This document shows, in pieces, positions 55,594 through 64,000 of a stretch of DNA of 64,000 nt; position 1 is the stretch's first letter; each line of letters starts with the position of its first letter. The position numbers were made by a program, and so were the translations under genes. This stretch comes from Pantoea rwandensis (GTDB lineage Bacteria > Pseudomonadota > Gammaproteobacteria > Enterobacterales > Enterobacteriaceae). The notes beneath the pieces were generated by a model. The model was given only the letters and a program-made list of their open reading frames with translations. It was not told where the DNA came from and did not search any database. The stretch covers positions 124,001 through 188,000 of the forward strand of contig NZ_MLFR01000002.1 in the NCBI RefSeq assembly GCF_002095475.1, in the 5' to 3' direction.

Positions 55594-56482
55594 TCACAGA
55601 TTAAACGGAGTAACAACATTCACTTTCGAGAACGCGTCACTGTGATCAATAACGGGTAAAAAGCCATGAAACGTCAGCAGTATTCTAAAAACCTCTCTGG
55701 CATCACTTTGTAAATCGTGTTGGATAACCGCATTAATTTTACGGTCGTTGAGAAGAAAGCGATTCTCTTCGTCTACATCATGGCCAATGTAGCTAAGCAC
55801 TTCACGCTCCGCCTGTTTGAACGCTCTGAGGATCGCAGCATTCCCACCGCCAACGCAATAAACCGCTTTCAAATTTAGATGTCGGTTTAATGCATCCAGC
55901 ATGACGTCAAAAGTCATTCCGTCTACGCCATATCCCTCACTGACCCAAACAGGTTTAACAGACGGCAGCATGCTTTTTAATCCCTGACAAAATCCCTGCA
56001 CACGCTGTGCTTCACCCAGAAAATTCTGGCTACTTAAAACCACAGCCACATCCAGCTCAGCTTCCTTGATCCATTGCGACATTAAGTATGCAGCGGTCAT
56101 GCCGGCCGAAATATTATCCATACCCACATAGCGGAGTCGTTTACTGTCAGGGACATCAGTCACTAATGTCACGACAGGAACACGGTGTTTTTGTAATTCT
56201 TCAATAGTTTTACTGATGACAGCATTATTTTCTGCTTTAAGGATGATGCCATAACTGTCATTTGCGCACTTCATCATGAGTTTCCTCATTTCATTTGTGG
56301 TTATGGTTTCGACACAATGAAATCGCAAACGCAATTGGAACGCAGAAAAATGACTCATTTCATCTATGAGCGCATCGCACACTAAACGGCTGAAGCGCTC
56401 GGGCGTGTGCAAAATAACATCGAAGGGGATGGTTCGTCCGCTCGCCAGCCTGAGCGGCTATTTGCTTGAGGGTGAACTTCAT
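55594..56482 (-). pseudogene. LacI-type (RbsR-like) regulator with deleted DNA-binding domain
   Basis: From about HTPERFSRLVCDALIDEM onward the protein is intact and parallels the regulator at 60.6-61.7 kb over its entire ligand domain (VTLVTDVPDSKRLRYVGMDN, YCVGGGNAAILRAFKQ, SYIGHD). Upstream, only the first residues MKFTLKQIAAQAG of the helix-turn-helix survive. About forty codons are missing, and the join is also out of frame. The remaining 272-residue frame starting at MHTPERF could not bind DNA. Confidence 0.8.
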
Positions 56483-56867
56483 TTTGAGGTCTTTTTGAGG
56501 TCTTTAAGTACTTTTGTTATTTAAATGTACATGATAATGTTTTGCCGCGTAACTAAATTTAAGCAAAAGTTTAAAAATGATAACTGAGACTTAAGCATTA
56601 GTTTGCAGACGCCAAATCTGCAAATTTTAAGATCAGGGTGAACGTCATGTATTAATTACATCTCAAACATCCCATTTGGGTGGATTATTTCCATCTCGAA
56701 CCCTCATTCAAAAAAATAACTCCTTGGTTTATCGCTAAGGAGCGGTTAGCTATGCCTTATTTACAATGGCGAAAAGCTTTTTATCACGGGGAGCAATTAA
56801 AGCAATATTCTTTTTAAACACGATCCTTACTAAAGGGATGGGTATTTAACGCAAGGGTTACTTAATC
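56483..56867. other. 385-base divergent region before the PQQ dehydrogenase
   Basis: No gene. At its left end is an 11-base tandem repeat, TTTTGAGGTCT twice (56482-56503), directly in front of the broken regulator. The rest, AT-rich, should carry the promoter of the dehydrogenase. Confidence 0.45.
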
Positions 56868-59288
56868 ATGAAAAGTGGTATGTCTATATTCACAAAGTTA
56901 GTGGGGATAATTCTAATTATCCTCGGACTGGCTTTGGCTGCAGGTGGAATTTATTTAATTAGCCTGGGTGGCTCCTGGTTTTATCTCCCCGCTGGGCTGG
57001 CCATGGCGGGTTGTGGTGCGGGTTTCGTGCGAGCTAAAGCATGGACCCTTTATTTATCATTCGTCTTGCTCGCCGTCAGCCTTATCTGGGCTTTCACTGA
57101 GGTCGGTACCGACTTCTGGCAACTTGTTCCGCGCACCGTCGCTTTCCTTGTTGTCTTCATCCTGGCCGCAATGTGCTCGCAAGTTCTCACCAATAACGCT
57201 GGCCGCCCTGCTCTGCCTAAAATGGCTTCGGTCATCGTGTCACTGGTGGCCATTGTTTCACTCGTTGCCGTCTTCGCTAACATGTTCCGCGTACATCCGG
57301 AAGTGGAAACCGATGCCAGCGCGGGTCCTGTGAAAGTCATTGATCAAGCGGCTGAAGATAAGAGTGGTGATGACTGGACGGCGTGGGGCCGCAATACTTT
57401 GGGGCAACGCTTCGCTCAATTCCAGCAAATCAATACCACCAACGTTAAGGACCTGAAAGTCGCGTGGACCTATCGCACCGGTGACTTGGCGATTGATGGT
57501 GCTGAATATCAGACCACGCCGTTAAAAGTGGCTGACACCGTTTATCTGTGTACTCCGCTGAGTAAAGTGATTGCGGTTGATGCCACCACGGGCAAGGAGA
57601 AGTGGCGTTTCGATCCACATCCGGAAGTATTCGAAAGCGACAAAGGCTGGAAGCGATGCCGTGGGGTAGGCTATGCCGACCTCGACCAGTTGCCGACTAA
57701 TAACCCCACCACGGGCGGAGTGGCTACGGCGGCTGTTTCTTCTGCTGCCACCTGTCGCAAACGCATTATTGAAACCACCATTGATGCCCGCATCGTGGCG
57801 CTGGATGCCGAAACCGGCAAACTCTGTGAAGACTTCGGCAACGGGGGTTATGTCGATCTGACACAGAACATGCCCGCTGACGCCAAAGGCGGCCAGCAGG
57901 GTAGCTATAACGTGACCTCTGCGCCACTGGTGGCCGATGGCGTGATCATGGTGGGTGGTCGTCTGAACGATAACCTCACCGTGGGCGAGCCTGGCGGCGT
58001 GGTCCGTGGATATGATGTGGTCAGCGGAAAGATCCTTTGGGCCTGGGATGCGAAACGCGGTGCCAGCGACAGTAGCCCGCTGCCAGCCGGAGAGACTTAC
58101 CCCCTTGAAACACCTAACTTCTGGGGCACAGCCGCTTACGATCCTAAACTGGGTCTGGCCTATTTCCCGACAGGCAACCAGACGCCTGACTTCTGGACCG
58201 GTGACCGTCATCCGTACTCGAACGAGTACAACGATGCCATCGTGGCTGTTGATCTGAAAACCGGTAAAGAGCGTTGGCACTTCCGCACCGCCAACATTGA
58301 CCAGTTCGACTATGACGTATCCTCCCAACCGATTCTGTATGACCTGCCTGGGAAAGAGGGCCAGACAACACCGGTGATCATTCAGCTGACCAAGCGCGGT
58401 GAAGTCTTTGTCTTGGATCGCCGCACCGGTAAGCCAGTTATCCCGGTTGAATATCGTAAAGTCGCAACCGATGCAATGCCGGGCATGCAAGTGGCCGAAA
58501 CTCAACCGTTCTCTGCCATCTCAGTGGGTACAACCCAGCTGAAAGAGAGCGACATGTGGGGCGCGTCAATCTTCGATCAGCTTTACTGCCGTATTCAATT
58601 CAAGCAGATGCGCTCGGAAGGTCCATTTACCCCTCTTTCTGACAAACAACGTACGCTGATTTATCCGGGCTACTACGGTGGCTTTAACTGGGGCGGTGGT
58701 GCGCTTGATATGTCTACCGGTACGTTGATCGTCAACGACATCCGCATGGCACAATGGGGTCAGTTCATCAAGCGTGAAGACGCTGATCGCAGAGGGCTGA
58801 AGGCCACTACTGAAGGTGAATACTCTGAACAGTTGGGTACCCCTTGGGGCGTAGAACGTGGAATGTTTATGTCGCCACTGGGCGTACCTTGCTTTAAACC
58901 ACCGTTTGGCTCGATGACAGCGATTGACCTGACGACCGGGAAAACTCGCTGGCAGGTCCCGGTTGGCAGTATCCAGGATGCACCGATTCATGGTGTAGCG
59001 CCAGGCATCAACATCCCACTGGGTATGCCAACGATGGGCGGTCCATTGGTCACCAAAGGTGGATTGACCTTCTTCCATGGATCACTCGACTACTACGTGC
59101 GCGCTTTTGACAACAATACCGGTAAAGAGCTGTGGCGTGGACGTCTGCCAGTCGGTGGTCAGGGAGCACCAATGACCTATATGGGCAAAGACGGTAAACA
59201 ATATATCGTCGTGGTGGCTGGCGGTGCGACACGCACCGGAACCAATGACAACCGCGGTGACTACGTTATTGCTTATGCACTCCCTTAA
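56868..59288 (+). CDS. gcd: Membrane-bound PQQ-dependent glucose/quinate/shikimate-type dehydrogenase
   Basis: The 806-residue protein is close to the length of E. coli Gcd. The first 150 residues form five membrane helices (for example KLVGIILIILGLALAAGGIY and ASVIVSLVAIVSLVAVFANM). The periplasmic eight-bladed propeller follows, with DDWTAWGRNTLGQRF, the tryptophan-docking repeats VIAVDATTGKEKWRFD, IVAVDLKTGKERWHFR and VRAFDNNTGKELWRG, and HGVAPGINIPLGMPT. It oxidises an aldose to the lactone in the periplasm and reduces ubiquinone. The gene name is by overall similarity. A quinate or other polyol dehydrogenase of the same family cannot be excluded. Confidence 0.85.
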   Translation: MKSGMSIFTKLVGIILIILGLALAAGGIYLISLGGSWFYLPAGLAMAGCGAGFVRAKAWTLYLSFVLLAVSLIWAFTEVGTDFWQLVPRTVAFLVVFILAAMCSQVLTNNAGRPALPKMASVIVSLVAIVSLVAVFANMFRVHPEVETDASAGPVKVIDQAAEDKSGDDWTAWGRNTLGQRFAQFQQINTTNVKDLKVAWTYRTGDLAIDGAEYQTTPLKVADTVYLCTPLSKVIAVDATTGKEKWRFDPHPEVFESDKGWKRCRGVGYADLDQLPTNNPTTGGVATAAVSSAATCRKRIIETTIDARIVALDAETGKLCEDFGNGGYVDLTQNMPADAKGGQQGSYNVTSAPLVADGVIMVGGRLNDNLTVGEPGGVVRGYDVVSGKILWAWDAKRGASDSSPLPAGETYPLETPNFWGTAAYDPKLGLAYFPTGNQTPDFWTGDRHPYSNEYNDAIVAVDLKTGKERWHFRTANIDQFDYDVSSQPILYDLPGKEGQTTPVIIQLTKRGEVFVLDRRTGKPVIPVEYRKVATDAMPGMQVAETQPFSAISVGTTQLKESDMWGASIFDQLYCRIQFKQMRSEGPFTPLSDKQRTLIYPGYYGGFNWGGGALDMSTGTLIVNDIRMAQWGQFIKREDADRRGLKATTEGEYSEQLGTPWGVERGMFMSPLGVPCFKPPFGSMTAIDLTTGKTRWQVPVGSIQDAPIHGVAPGINIPLGMPTMGGPLVTKGGLTFFHGSLDYYVRAFDNNTGKELWRGRLPVGGQGAPMTYMGKDGKQYIVVVAGGATRTGTNDNRGDYVIAYALP

Positions 59289-59321
59289 CTGCCAGGCTGA
59301 TGCTTAGCAGAAAATAAAAAA

Positions 59322-59349
59322 ACGGGCGCTGTTAACAGCGCCCGTTTTT
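59322..59349. terminator. Bidirectional terminator, perfect 24-base palindrome
   Basis: ACGGGCGCTGTT and its exact reverse complement are joined without spacer, with an A run before and T run after. It lies between the convergent PQQ dehydrogenase and PhyH-type genes and can serve both. Confidence 0.92.
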
Positions 59350-59354
59350 CTTCC

Positions 59355-60500
59355 TCAAGCTTTTCGCTTTAACGTCTGTGCATCCAGTTCTGAATGAAAT
59401 CTTTCAACACTCCACTGCTCATTCAACGCCTCAGTAACCAGCTGCTGTTGCGTTTTAGGCACCATTCCTCCAACAGGCGGATCGGTATCAAGGTTGGTCG
59501 GGAATGAATAGCCGCGGGCTGCCACCTCGATCAACGCCTTGGTTTTATCGGCTGGTTTACGGCTTTCCAACAAAATCGGGTACACCAGTTTAAGCAAGTG
59601 TTCATGATTCACTTCTTCCATCGGAACGCCAAACGCCGATGAGATCTGCAACAGGTTGGCCGTCCTGACGTGACTTTCGGTTGTGTTATTACCAGCAGCA
59701 TGGAAAAGCGCAGGATTGAAGAATAATCCATCCCCTTTCTTCAGGGGTAACTGCACAAAATTCTCTGCGAAATATTGGGCAAATTCGGGCTGTCTGTAAG
59801 CGATATAGCCCAACTCATATTGATGTGACCAAGGCAGTAACTGCGTCGGACCAGAGGCCAGCGGCATGTCAGAATGGGCAACTGCACCCTGCAACGTCAG
59901 ATACTGCGTCAGGATTTGTACCGGTATGGGAAATTCAGCAGCGAATGCACTTTGCTGGAAACCAAGGTGGTAGTCACGGTGAGGTTGCTGCGCTTCACCG
60001 CCTGGGCGAACCTGATTAACCTGTGAAGTCATGCGCCAGGCGGGACCCAGCCAGGCAGTACAAATCAGGTTGAGCATCGGGTTGGCATAGTACTCGGCAA
60101 AGACTTCAGGGCTGGTTTCGCCAAGCTTTTGCAGCGCGTTCCAGATCCTTCCATTGTTGCCTGCTTTGGAGAAATGGTCCGCCTGAACTTTCGACGCGGC
60201 CTCTTCACGCATGATTTTCTCAAATGCTGCTGAAGCTCTGTCGATGACGGATACATCAGAGAACAGATTTTTGACAACAAAAACGCCAGGCCCATAGGAA
60301 AGCGCTTTATGGAGTTCACTTAGTACTGACCGTTTGTCCGTGGCGGCTGCATCTTCCAACGTTGAACGATCATAGATAATCACCTCAGATTGCACTGCAG
60401 CGGATAAAGGGTAATCAGCAGCATTCACGCGCTGATTGCAGAAGGTTTTGAAATCATCTACAGAAACCTGACCCTCAGTTGCGAAATATTCTGGAGACAT
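59355..60500 (-). CDS. Phytanoyl-CoA dioxygenase (PhyH) family protein
   Basis: The 381-residue protein has the double-stranded beta-helix iron site of 2-oxoglutarate dioxygenases. The HxD motif is in QQPHRDYHLGF, and the distal histidine with its following arginine is in FHAAGNNTTESHVRTANLLQ. LPLASGPTQLLPWSHQ is also typical of PhyH. It would hydroxylate a small molecule in the cytoplasm using Fe(II) and 2-oxoglutarate. It is divergent from a LacI-type regulator 137 bases away that probably controls it. Confidence 0.87.
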   Translation of the reverse strand: MSPEYFATEGQVSVDDFKTFCNQRVNAADYPLSAAVQSEVIIYDRSTLEDAAATDKRSVLSELHKALSYGPGVFVVKNLFSDVSVIDRASAAFEKIMREEAASKVQADHFSKAGNNGRIWNALQKLGETSPEVFAEYYANPMLNLICTAWLGPAWRMTSQVNQVRPGGEAQQPHRDYHLGFQQSAFAAEFPIPVQILTQYLTLQGAVAHSDMPLASGPTQLLPWSHQYELGYIAYRQPEFAQYFAENFVQLPLKKGDGLFFNPALFHAAGNNTTESHVRTANLLQISSAFGVPMEEVNHEHLLKLVYPILLESRKPADKTKALIEVAARGYSFPTNLDTDPPVGGMVPKTQQQLVTEALNEQWSVERFHSELDAQTLKRKA

Positions 60501-60617
60501 AACGACCTCATTTTATTTTAATCATTGCAGGGTTTGCTTAACGCATCTTCAGCCCAACGACTGGCTTGCTACACCACAAGCTAGCAGTTACATTGAGTTA
60601 ACAAAACATCAAAAACC

Positions 60618-60635
60618 CCTCAAAAAAACCTCAGA
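60618..60635 (+). promoter_or_regulatory. Direct repeats CCTCAAA/CCTCAGA, 11-base period, before the LacI-type start
   Basis: Two CCTCA units one helical turn apart lie directly in front of the regulator ATG, where a ribosome site would be expected but is not seen. The broken paralogue at 56 kb has the same arrangement. A role as autoregulatory operator is inferred from this conservation. Confidence 0.4.
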
Positions 60636-60637
60636 AT

Positions 60638-61654
60638 ATGAAGCAGTTTACCCTTAAGCAGATATCTGCACAGTCAGGCCTCAGTCTGGCAACGGTTGAT
60701 CGGGCTCTCCATCAGCGGGGCAACGTTCACCCACAGACCGAGCACCGGATACGTCAGGCAATCGCCGACCTTGAATTACAGCAGAAAGCCAGCCTTGCAA
60801 AAGGGCGAACCATTTATATTGACGTCATTCTCCATACTCCCGAACGATTTAGTGAGTTAGTGCGTGAAGCCTTCGTCAGCCAGATATCCAGCTTCGTTTC
60901 ATTCCGCATTCAACTCCGTTTTCACTGCTATGAAGACCTGAGCTTCTCCGAGATTAAAACGCTGATAAAGAAGTGTGCCGTGGACAGTCATGGCATTGTG
61001 CTCAAGCTCCAGCATTCGCCAGAAATGATCCCGGTCATCGAGGGACTGATACGTCAACGCGTACCTGTTGTGACTATCGTGACCGATATTCCCGGCAGCG
61101 CCCGACTGCGCTATATCGGTATGGACAATTACAGCGCCGGAAAAGCGGCCGCATTGATCATGTCGAAATGGCTATCGCCCGAGAATGGCACTATCGCGAC
61201 GATTGTGGGGAGTGAGGACTTCACCGGGGAGATGGAGAGGTGTGAAGGTTTTACCAAAGCCATTACTCAGTTCAAGCCAGATTGCAGAATCGTACAATTA
61301 GCCGGCGGTTATGGCATTGACCACCAGATGTACGATTACGTCAACAAGGCATTGGAAAAGGAAAAAGACATCATAGCGGTCTATACCGTCGGGGGCGGAA
61401 ATGCCGGGATCCTCAGGGCATTAGATGAACATAGCATCACTATCCGTGCTTTTATTGGACACGATCTCGATCGTGAAAACAGAGCCTTGATGCAGGCTGG
61501 TAAAATTGATGTATTAATTGAACATAATTTACAGCTTGATGCCCAGAATGCGCTAAAAACGCTATTGGAATTCCATAATTTTTTACCTGTGAACGAAGTG
61601 CAGCAGCTTTATTCAAAAGTAAATATCATCACCCGATATAACATGCACACATAA
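60638..61654 (+). CDS. LacI-family (RbsR-like) transcriptional regulator
   Basis: The 338-residue protein starts with the helix-turn-helix FTLKQISAQSGLSLATVDRA and a family hinge region containing GNVHPQTEHRIRQAI. The ligand domain is of the RbsB-like fold with VVTIVTDIPGSARLRYIGMD and VYTVGGGNAGILRAL, which points to a sugar or polyol inducer. It faces the PhyH-type gene. A paralogue without DNA-binding domain lies on the other side of the PQQ dehydrogenase, so the block may have arisen by duplication. Confidence 0.9.
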   Translation: MKQFTLKQISAQSGLSLATVDRALHQRGNVHPQTEHRIRQAIADLELQQKASLAKGRTIYIDVILHTPERFSELVREAFVSQISSFVSFRIQLRFHCYEDLSFSEIKTLIKKCAVDSHGIVLKLQHSPEMIPVIEGLIRQRVPVVTIVTDIPGSARLRYIGMDNYSAGKAAALIMSKWLSPENGTIATIVGSEDFTGEMERCEGFTKAITQFKPDCRIVQLAGGYGIDHQMYDYVNKALEKEKDIIAVYTVGGGNAGILRALDEHSITIRAFIGHDLDRENRALMQAGKIDVLIEHNLQLDAQNALKTLLEFHNFLPVNEVQQLYSKVNIITRYNMHT

Positions 61655-61867
61655 CTTTTTGAAAGTCTTCATAAACTTCGCTGACAATAGCGCCCTGTAG
61701 AGCATCTTTATATACCGGCCTAAACACAGGGCTCCGAAATATAATCAAAAATCCCCTGATGCACTGCCACCAGCCGGAATCGTTTTTCAATTCTCTTTAG
61801 AGAATCAACGTCGAAAGTGTTCACGGCTGTTCTCTGCACAGGGGAAGACTCTCGGTTTTTTAAAAAG

Positions 61868-61960
61868 TTATCGGTATTTAGGTGTGATCCAAACGTTACC
61901 CTGCTCGTGGCTGTCCACCACTGCATCGACAAAGGCCACCCCTTTCAGTCCGTCATAAAT
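61868..61960 (-). pseudogene. C-terminal tip of a Gfo/Idh/MocA oxidoreductase
   Basis: Thirty codons on the minus strand read IYDGLKGVAFVDAVVDSHEQ and GNVWITPKYR before TAA, matching the usual family end with GxxFVDAVxxS. No other part of the gene is present. It borders the inositol-gene fusion on the opposite strand. Confidence 0.55.
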
Positions 61961-62427
61961 CTGGGGAACGGCAGCGCCGATATGCGGTCATCAACCGACT
62001 GCAGAATGCCAAAGGCGGTGCATCTTTTAACAACCTGCTAAAAGACTGTCGCGTTAAGGAACACTTCCAAGTCGATTTCGTGGCGAATGCGCAGTCAATG
62101 GGTGCACTGGCACTTAAAGTCGCCTCACTCGATGAACTTCAGGAAGCAATTGTCTGGGCTAAGGTGCTCTCCTCACTCGACTGGAATAAAGACAGCTTCC
62201 TGGATGCGGTACTCAAGGGTGTTTATACCGTACCCGGTGACGGTATGATCGATTTTGATGAACTGACCCGCACACTGGCCAACTTAGGTTATCAGGGCTG
62301 GTTTGTGGTGGAAGCGGAACAGGACCCGGCTAAAGCCCCTCCGCTTGAATATGCACGCATTGGTCATGGCACGCTGCAAAAAGCACTTCACGCAGCGGGA
62401 TATACACTTGTCGAAGGAATAATTTAA
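61961..62427 (+). pseudogene. In-frame fusion of IolD C-terminus and IolE C-terminus (inositol catabolism remnant)
   Basis: One continuous frame reads YAVINRLQNAKGGASFNNLL and VDFVANAQSMGALALKVASL, the end of the trihydroxycyclohexane-dione hydrolase IolD. It then passes directly into NKDSFLDAVLKGVYTVPGDG and GYQGWFVVEAEQDPAKAPP, the end of inosose dehydratase IolE. A large deletion between two neighbouring iol genes explains it. No proper start remains, although a GTG at 62080 would give 115 residues. Its last base is the first base of the next start, so its translation could still couple to that gene. Confidence 0.75.
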
Positions 62428-63236
62428 TGAATCAGTTAGCAGGTAAAGTTGCCGTTGTTACCGGAGGTACACAAGGACTGGGCGCCGCTATTGCGCACCA
62501 TTTTGCGCAGAATGGTGCAACGGGCGTCGTCATTTGCGGACGCAATGAGACTAAAGGTAAAGAGGTTGCCGCGAAACTTAACGCCTTAGGAAAAACGCGT
62601 GTTGAATTTGTTCAGGCCGATCTTTCCTCTGTCGAAGACTGCCGTAAAGTCATTGCCGCGACTGATGAGATCTTCAATCGCGTCGATATCCTGGTGAATG
62701 CCGGTGGGATGACCGATCGTGGTTCCATTCTTGATACCGAGCCCGAGCTGTTCGACAAAATGTTCGCCACTAATGTGCGCGGCCCCTTCTTCCTGATGCA
62801 GGAAACCATCAAGGTGATGCGTCGCGAGAATATTGAGGGCAGCATTGTTAATATCTGCTCAATGTCAGCTCTGGCAGGGCAGCCATTTATTGCCGCTTAT
62901 TGCTCATCCAAAGGTGCACTCGCCACGCTGACGCGCAACACCGCCTATGCCTTATTACGCAACCGCATCCGTGTAAATGGCCTGAATATTGGCTGGATGG
63001 CATCAGAGGGTGAAGACCGCATCATGCGTACCTATCACGGCGCGGAAGAAAACTGGCTTGAAAAAGCCGCTGCGGAACAGCCATTTGGCCGACTGATTTC
63101 GCCAGAAGAAGTGGCGCGCGCTGTGGCGTTTCTCGCCAGCGAAGAGTCAGGTTTAATGACCGGCTCCATGGTCAATTATGACCAGACCATTTGGGGAGCA
63201 TACGACCAGGCGGACACGCCAGATGCACCACTTTAA
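62427..63236 (+). CDS. Short-chain dehydrogenase/reductase
   Basis: The 269-residue SDR has TGGTQGLG, VNAGG, the serine in ICSMSAL, and YCSSKGA with the catalytic tyrosine and lysine. The ATG overlaps the TAA of the inositol fusion (TAATG), so it was part of an inositol-type operon. It probably acts on an inositol or sugar-derived polyol. A stem-loop follows 14 bases after the stop. Confidence 0.9.
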   Translation: MNQLAGKVAVVTGGTQGLGAAIAHHFAQNGATGVVICGRNETKGKEVAAKLNALGKTRVEFVQADLSSVEDCRKVIAATDEIFNRVDILVNAGGMTDRGSILDTEPELFDKMFATNVRGPFFLMQETIKVMRRENIEGSIVNICSMSALAGQPFIAAYCSSKGALATLTRNTAYALLRNRIRVNGLNIGWMASEGEDRIMRTYHGAEENWLEKAAAEQPFGRLISPEEVARAVAFLASEESGLMTGSMVNYDQTIWGAYDQADTPDAPL

Positions 63237-63250
63237 TTTAATCTAAAATT

Positions 63251-63273
63251 ATCAGCCTGCGCTGCGGGCTGAT
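63251..63273 (+). terminator. Stem-loop ATCAGCC-N9-GGCTGAT after the SDR gene
   Basis: A perfect 7-bp stem with a nine-base loop. The T-run after it is short and interrupted, so termination is plausible but not certain. Confidence 0.5.
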
Positions 63274-63309
63274 AGCCGTATCTTAATAAATTGAATTGAT
63301 GAGGCTGCT

Positions 63310-63666
63310 ATGAATATCAAACAACTCAGTGACATTCATAATTTCTATATGCACTTCCTGGCTAAAATAACGTTTATTCAAACCAGCAGGCGTGCCCTGA
63401 ATGATAATGAACAGGACAAAAAGTCAGAGTTGGCAGAATGGTTAAATCAACACAAAGCAGATAAAACATTTGGCGAAAATGTCCGCCATGAAATCTTTCA
63501 TATGCTGGAACTCATTGAAGATACACCAGTCAGTTTACTGGAAAGCAAAGTCGCCAAATTAGAGCGAAACTGCGAGATTATTTGCAATAAAATGAAAGAG
63601 GATAACTTTATCAACCGAATCTCTATCAGATCGCAAACAAAACCTAATGTGATGCTGCAACTCTAA
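63310..63666 (+). CDS. Small hypothetical protein (118 aa)
   Basis: The protein is helical and charged, without signal peptide or membrane segment, and begins MNIKQLSDIHNFYMHFLAKI. GAGG precedes the ATG by about seven bases. I do not recognise the family. A clear terminator lies 22 bases downstream, which supports it as a real, separately expressed gene. Confidence 0.6.
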   Translation: MNIKQLSDIHNFYMHFLAKITFIQTSRRALNDNEQDKKSELAEWLNQHKADKTFGENVRHEIFHMLELIEDTPVSLLESKVAKLERNCEIICNKMKEDNFINRISIRSQTKPNVMLQL

Positions 63667-63687
63667 GAATATTAAAACGACACCTGT

Positions 63688-63710
63688 AAGACCGGATACG
63701 GTCTTTCTTT
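63688..63710 (+). terminator. Intrinsic terminator after the small hypothetical gene
   Basis: AAGACCG-GATA-CGGTCTT followed by TCTTT. The stem is perfect. Confidence 0.72.
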
Positions 63711-63772
63711 GAGTACATGAATTATCTCCCGCAGGTCCTGGAAATCGTCCGCATCCTTTTCCTCTCAGTTGA

Positions 63773-64000
63773 TTAGTCGCTTTTCGCTTTAGATTTCCCT
63801 GCTAACTCAAACTTCACGCTGGTATTACCGGTCTGTCTGAATACATCCACACCGGAATGGATGCGCCCTATCTTCTGCAGGTTGCTGATCCGCTCGCCGT
63901 TCTGCTCATACATAATCACAAAGCTGTGTCGGGGGGCCCAATATACGATGTCACCTACTTCATAGGCGCTTGTCTGAGTTTCACTGGTTGGCAGCGCGTC
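63773..64000 (-). CDS. Cyclophilin-like fold protein, N-terminus cut by window edge
   Basis: Seventy-five codons up to TAA are visible. The block VGDIVYWAPRHSFVIMYEQN, followed by LQKIGRIHSGVDVF, matches the C-terminal half of small bacterial cyclophilin-like proteins (Cyclophil_like type). The usual sequence there is GDIxYYAPWGNLAIFY and a KLGRID-like stretch. Upstream residues are outside the window. The role of this family is not established. It is convergent with the small hypothetical gene. Confidence 0.7.
   Translation of the reverse strand, partial: DALPTSETQTSAYEVGDIVYWAPRHSFVIMYEQNGERISNLQKIGRIHSGVDVFRQTGNTSVKFELAGKSKAKSD

Noticed and set aside
57522..58505. Minus-strand frame of 327 codons
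   Set aside because: Antisense shadow of the PQQ dehydrogenase propeller; low-complexity repeats mirror the blades.

Overview
The window looks like accessory DNA of an enterobacterium, probably in the Pantoea/Erwinia part of Enterobacterales and possibly on a large plasmid. The main clues are a three-subunit gluconate 2-dehydrogenase-type complex, a membrane PQQ glucose dehydrogenase, an SgrR-like regulator and a dense set of sugar, peptide and amino-acid catabolic operons. The organism is inferred from gene families and could not be checked by database search. No rRNA, tRNA, CRISPR array or core housekeeping block was seen.

Left part (1-5.7 kb): a CD-NTase-like nucleotidyltransferase gene runs off the left edge on the minus strand, so a CBASS-type defence locus may continue outside the window. 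It is followed by two decayed genes (a LysR regulator end and an ornithine cyclodeaminase), then an FRG-domain protein with a one-base frame break in an A8 tract and a serine/threonine kinase-like protein. This pair looks like a defence or stress module.

5.7-15.5 kb: a GntR/HutC regulator faces a seven-gene peptide or amide utilisation operon (M20 hydrolase, Dpp-like ABC importer with a fused double ATPase, second M20 protein, M24 protein). The last two hydrolases lack several canonical metal ligands.

15.6-31.1 kb is a patchwork of small modules separated by decayed DNA. It holds a RES-Xre toxin-antitoxin pair with a readable promoter, a CdiI-type immunity gene behind a toxin-tail remnant, a RelE/ParE toxin whose antitoxin frame is broken, and a shikimate dehydrogenase facing an SgrR-like regulator. 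It continues with an AT-rich two-gene cassette of unknown function, an unknown membrane protein, IS3 and ISNCY transposase debris, and a very large KAP-type P-loop NTPase whose C-terminal frame is broken at an A6 tract.

31.3-45.1 kb is a coherent sugar or sugar-acid regulon. Two closely similar LacI repressors flank a gluconate 2-dehydrogenase-type complex (small subunit, GMC flavoprotein, tri-haem cytochrome c), a Gfo/Idh/MocA oxidoreductase, two TIM-barrel isomerase/epimerases and a sugar MFS porter, with an RbsB-like binding protein just outside. Near-perfect TTGCACCCGGGTGCAA palindromes lie in front of several of these genes and are probably the LacI operators.

45.2-55.1 kb is one long minus-strand run: RraA-like aldolase, MHS-type MFS transporter, hydantoinase/oxoprolinase A and B, SDR, aminotransferase, TetR regulator and glutamate dehydrogenase. 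It reads as one catabolic pathway ending in transamination and glutamate recycling.

55.6-64 kb: a PQQ glucose dehydrogenase and a PhyH-type dioxygenase are convergent around a perfect 24-bp terminator palindrome. On either side lie two paralogous LacI-type regulators, one of which has lost its DNA-binding domain. Decayed inositol genes follow (an in-frame IolD tail/IolE tail fusion), then an SDR, a small unknown gene and a cyclophilin-like gene running off the right edge.
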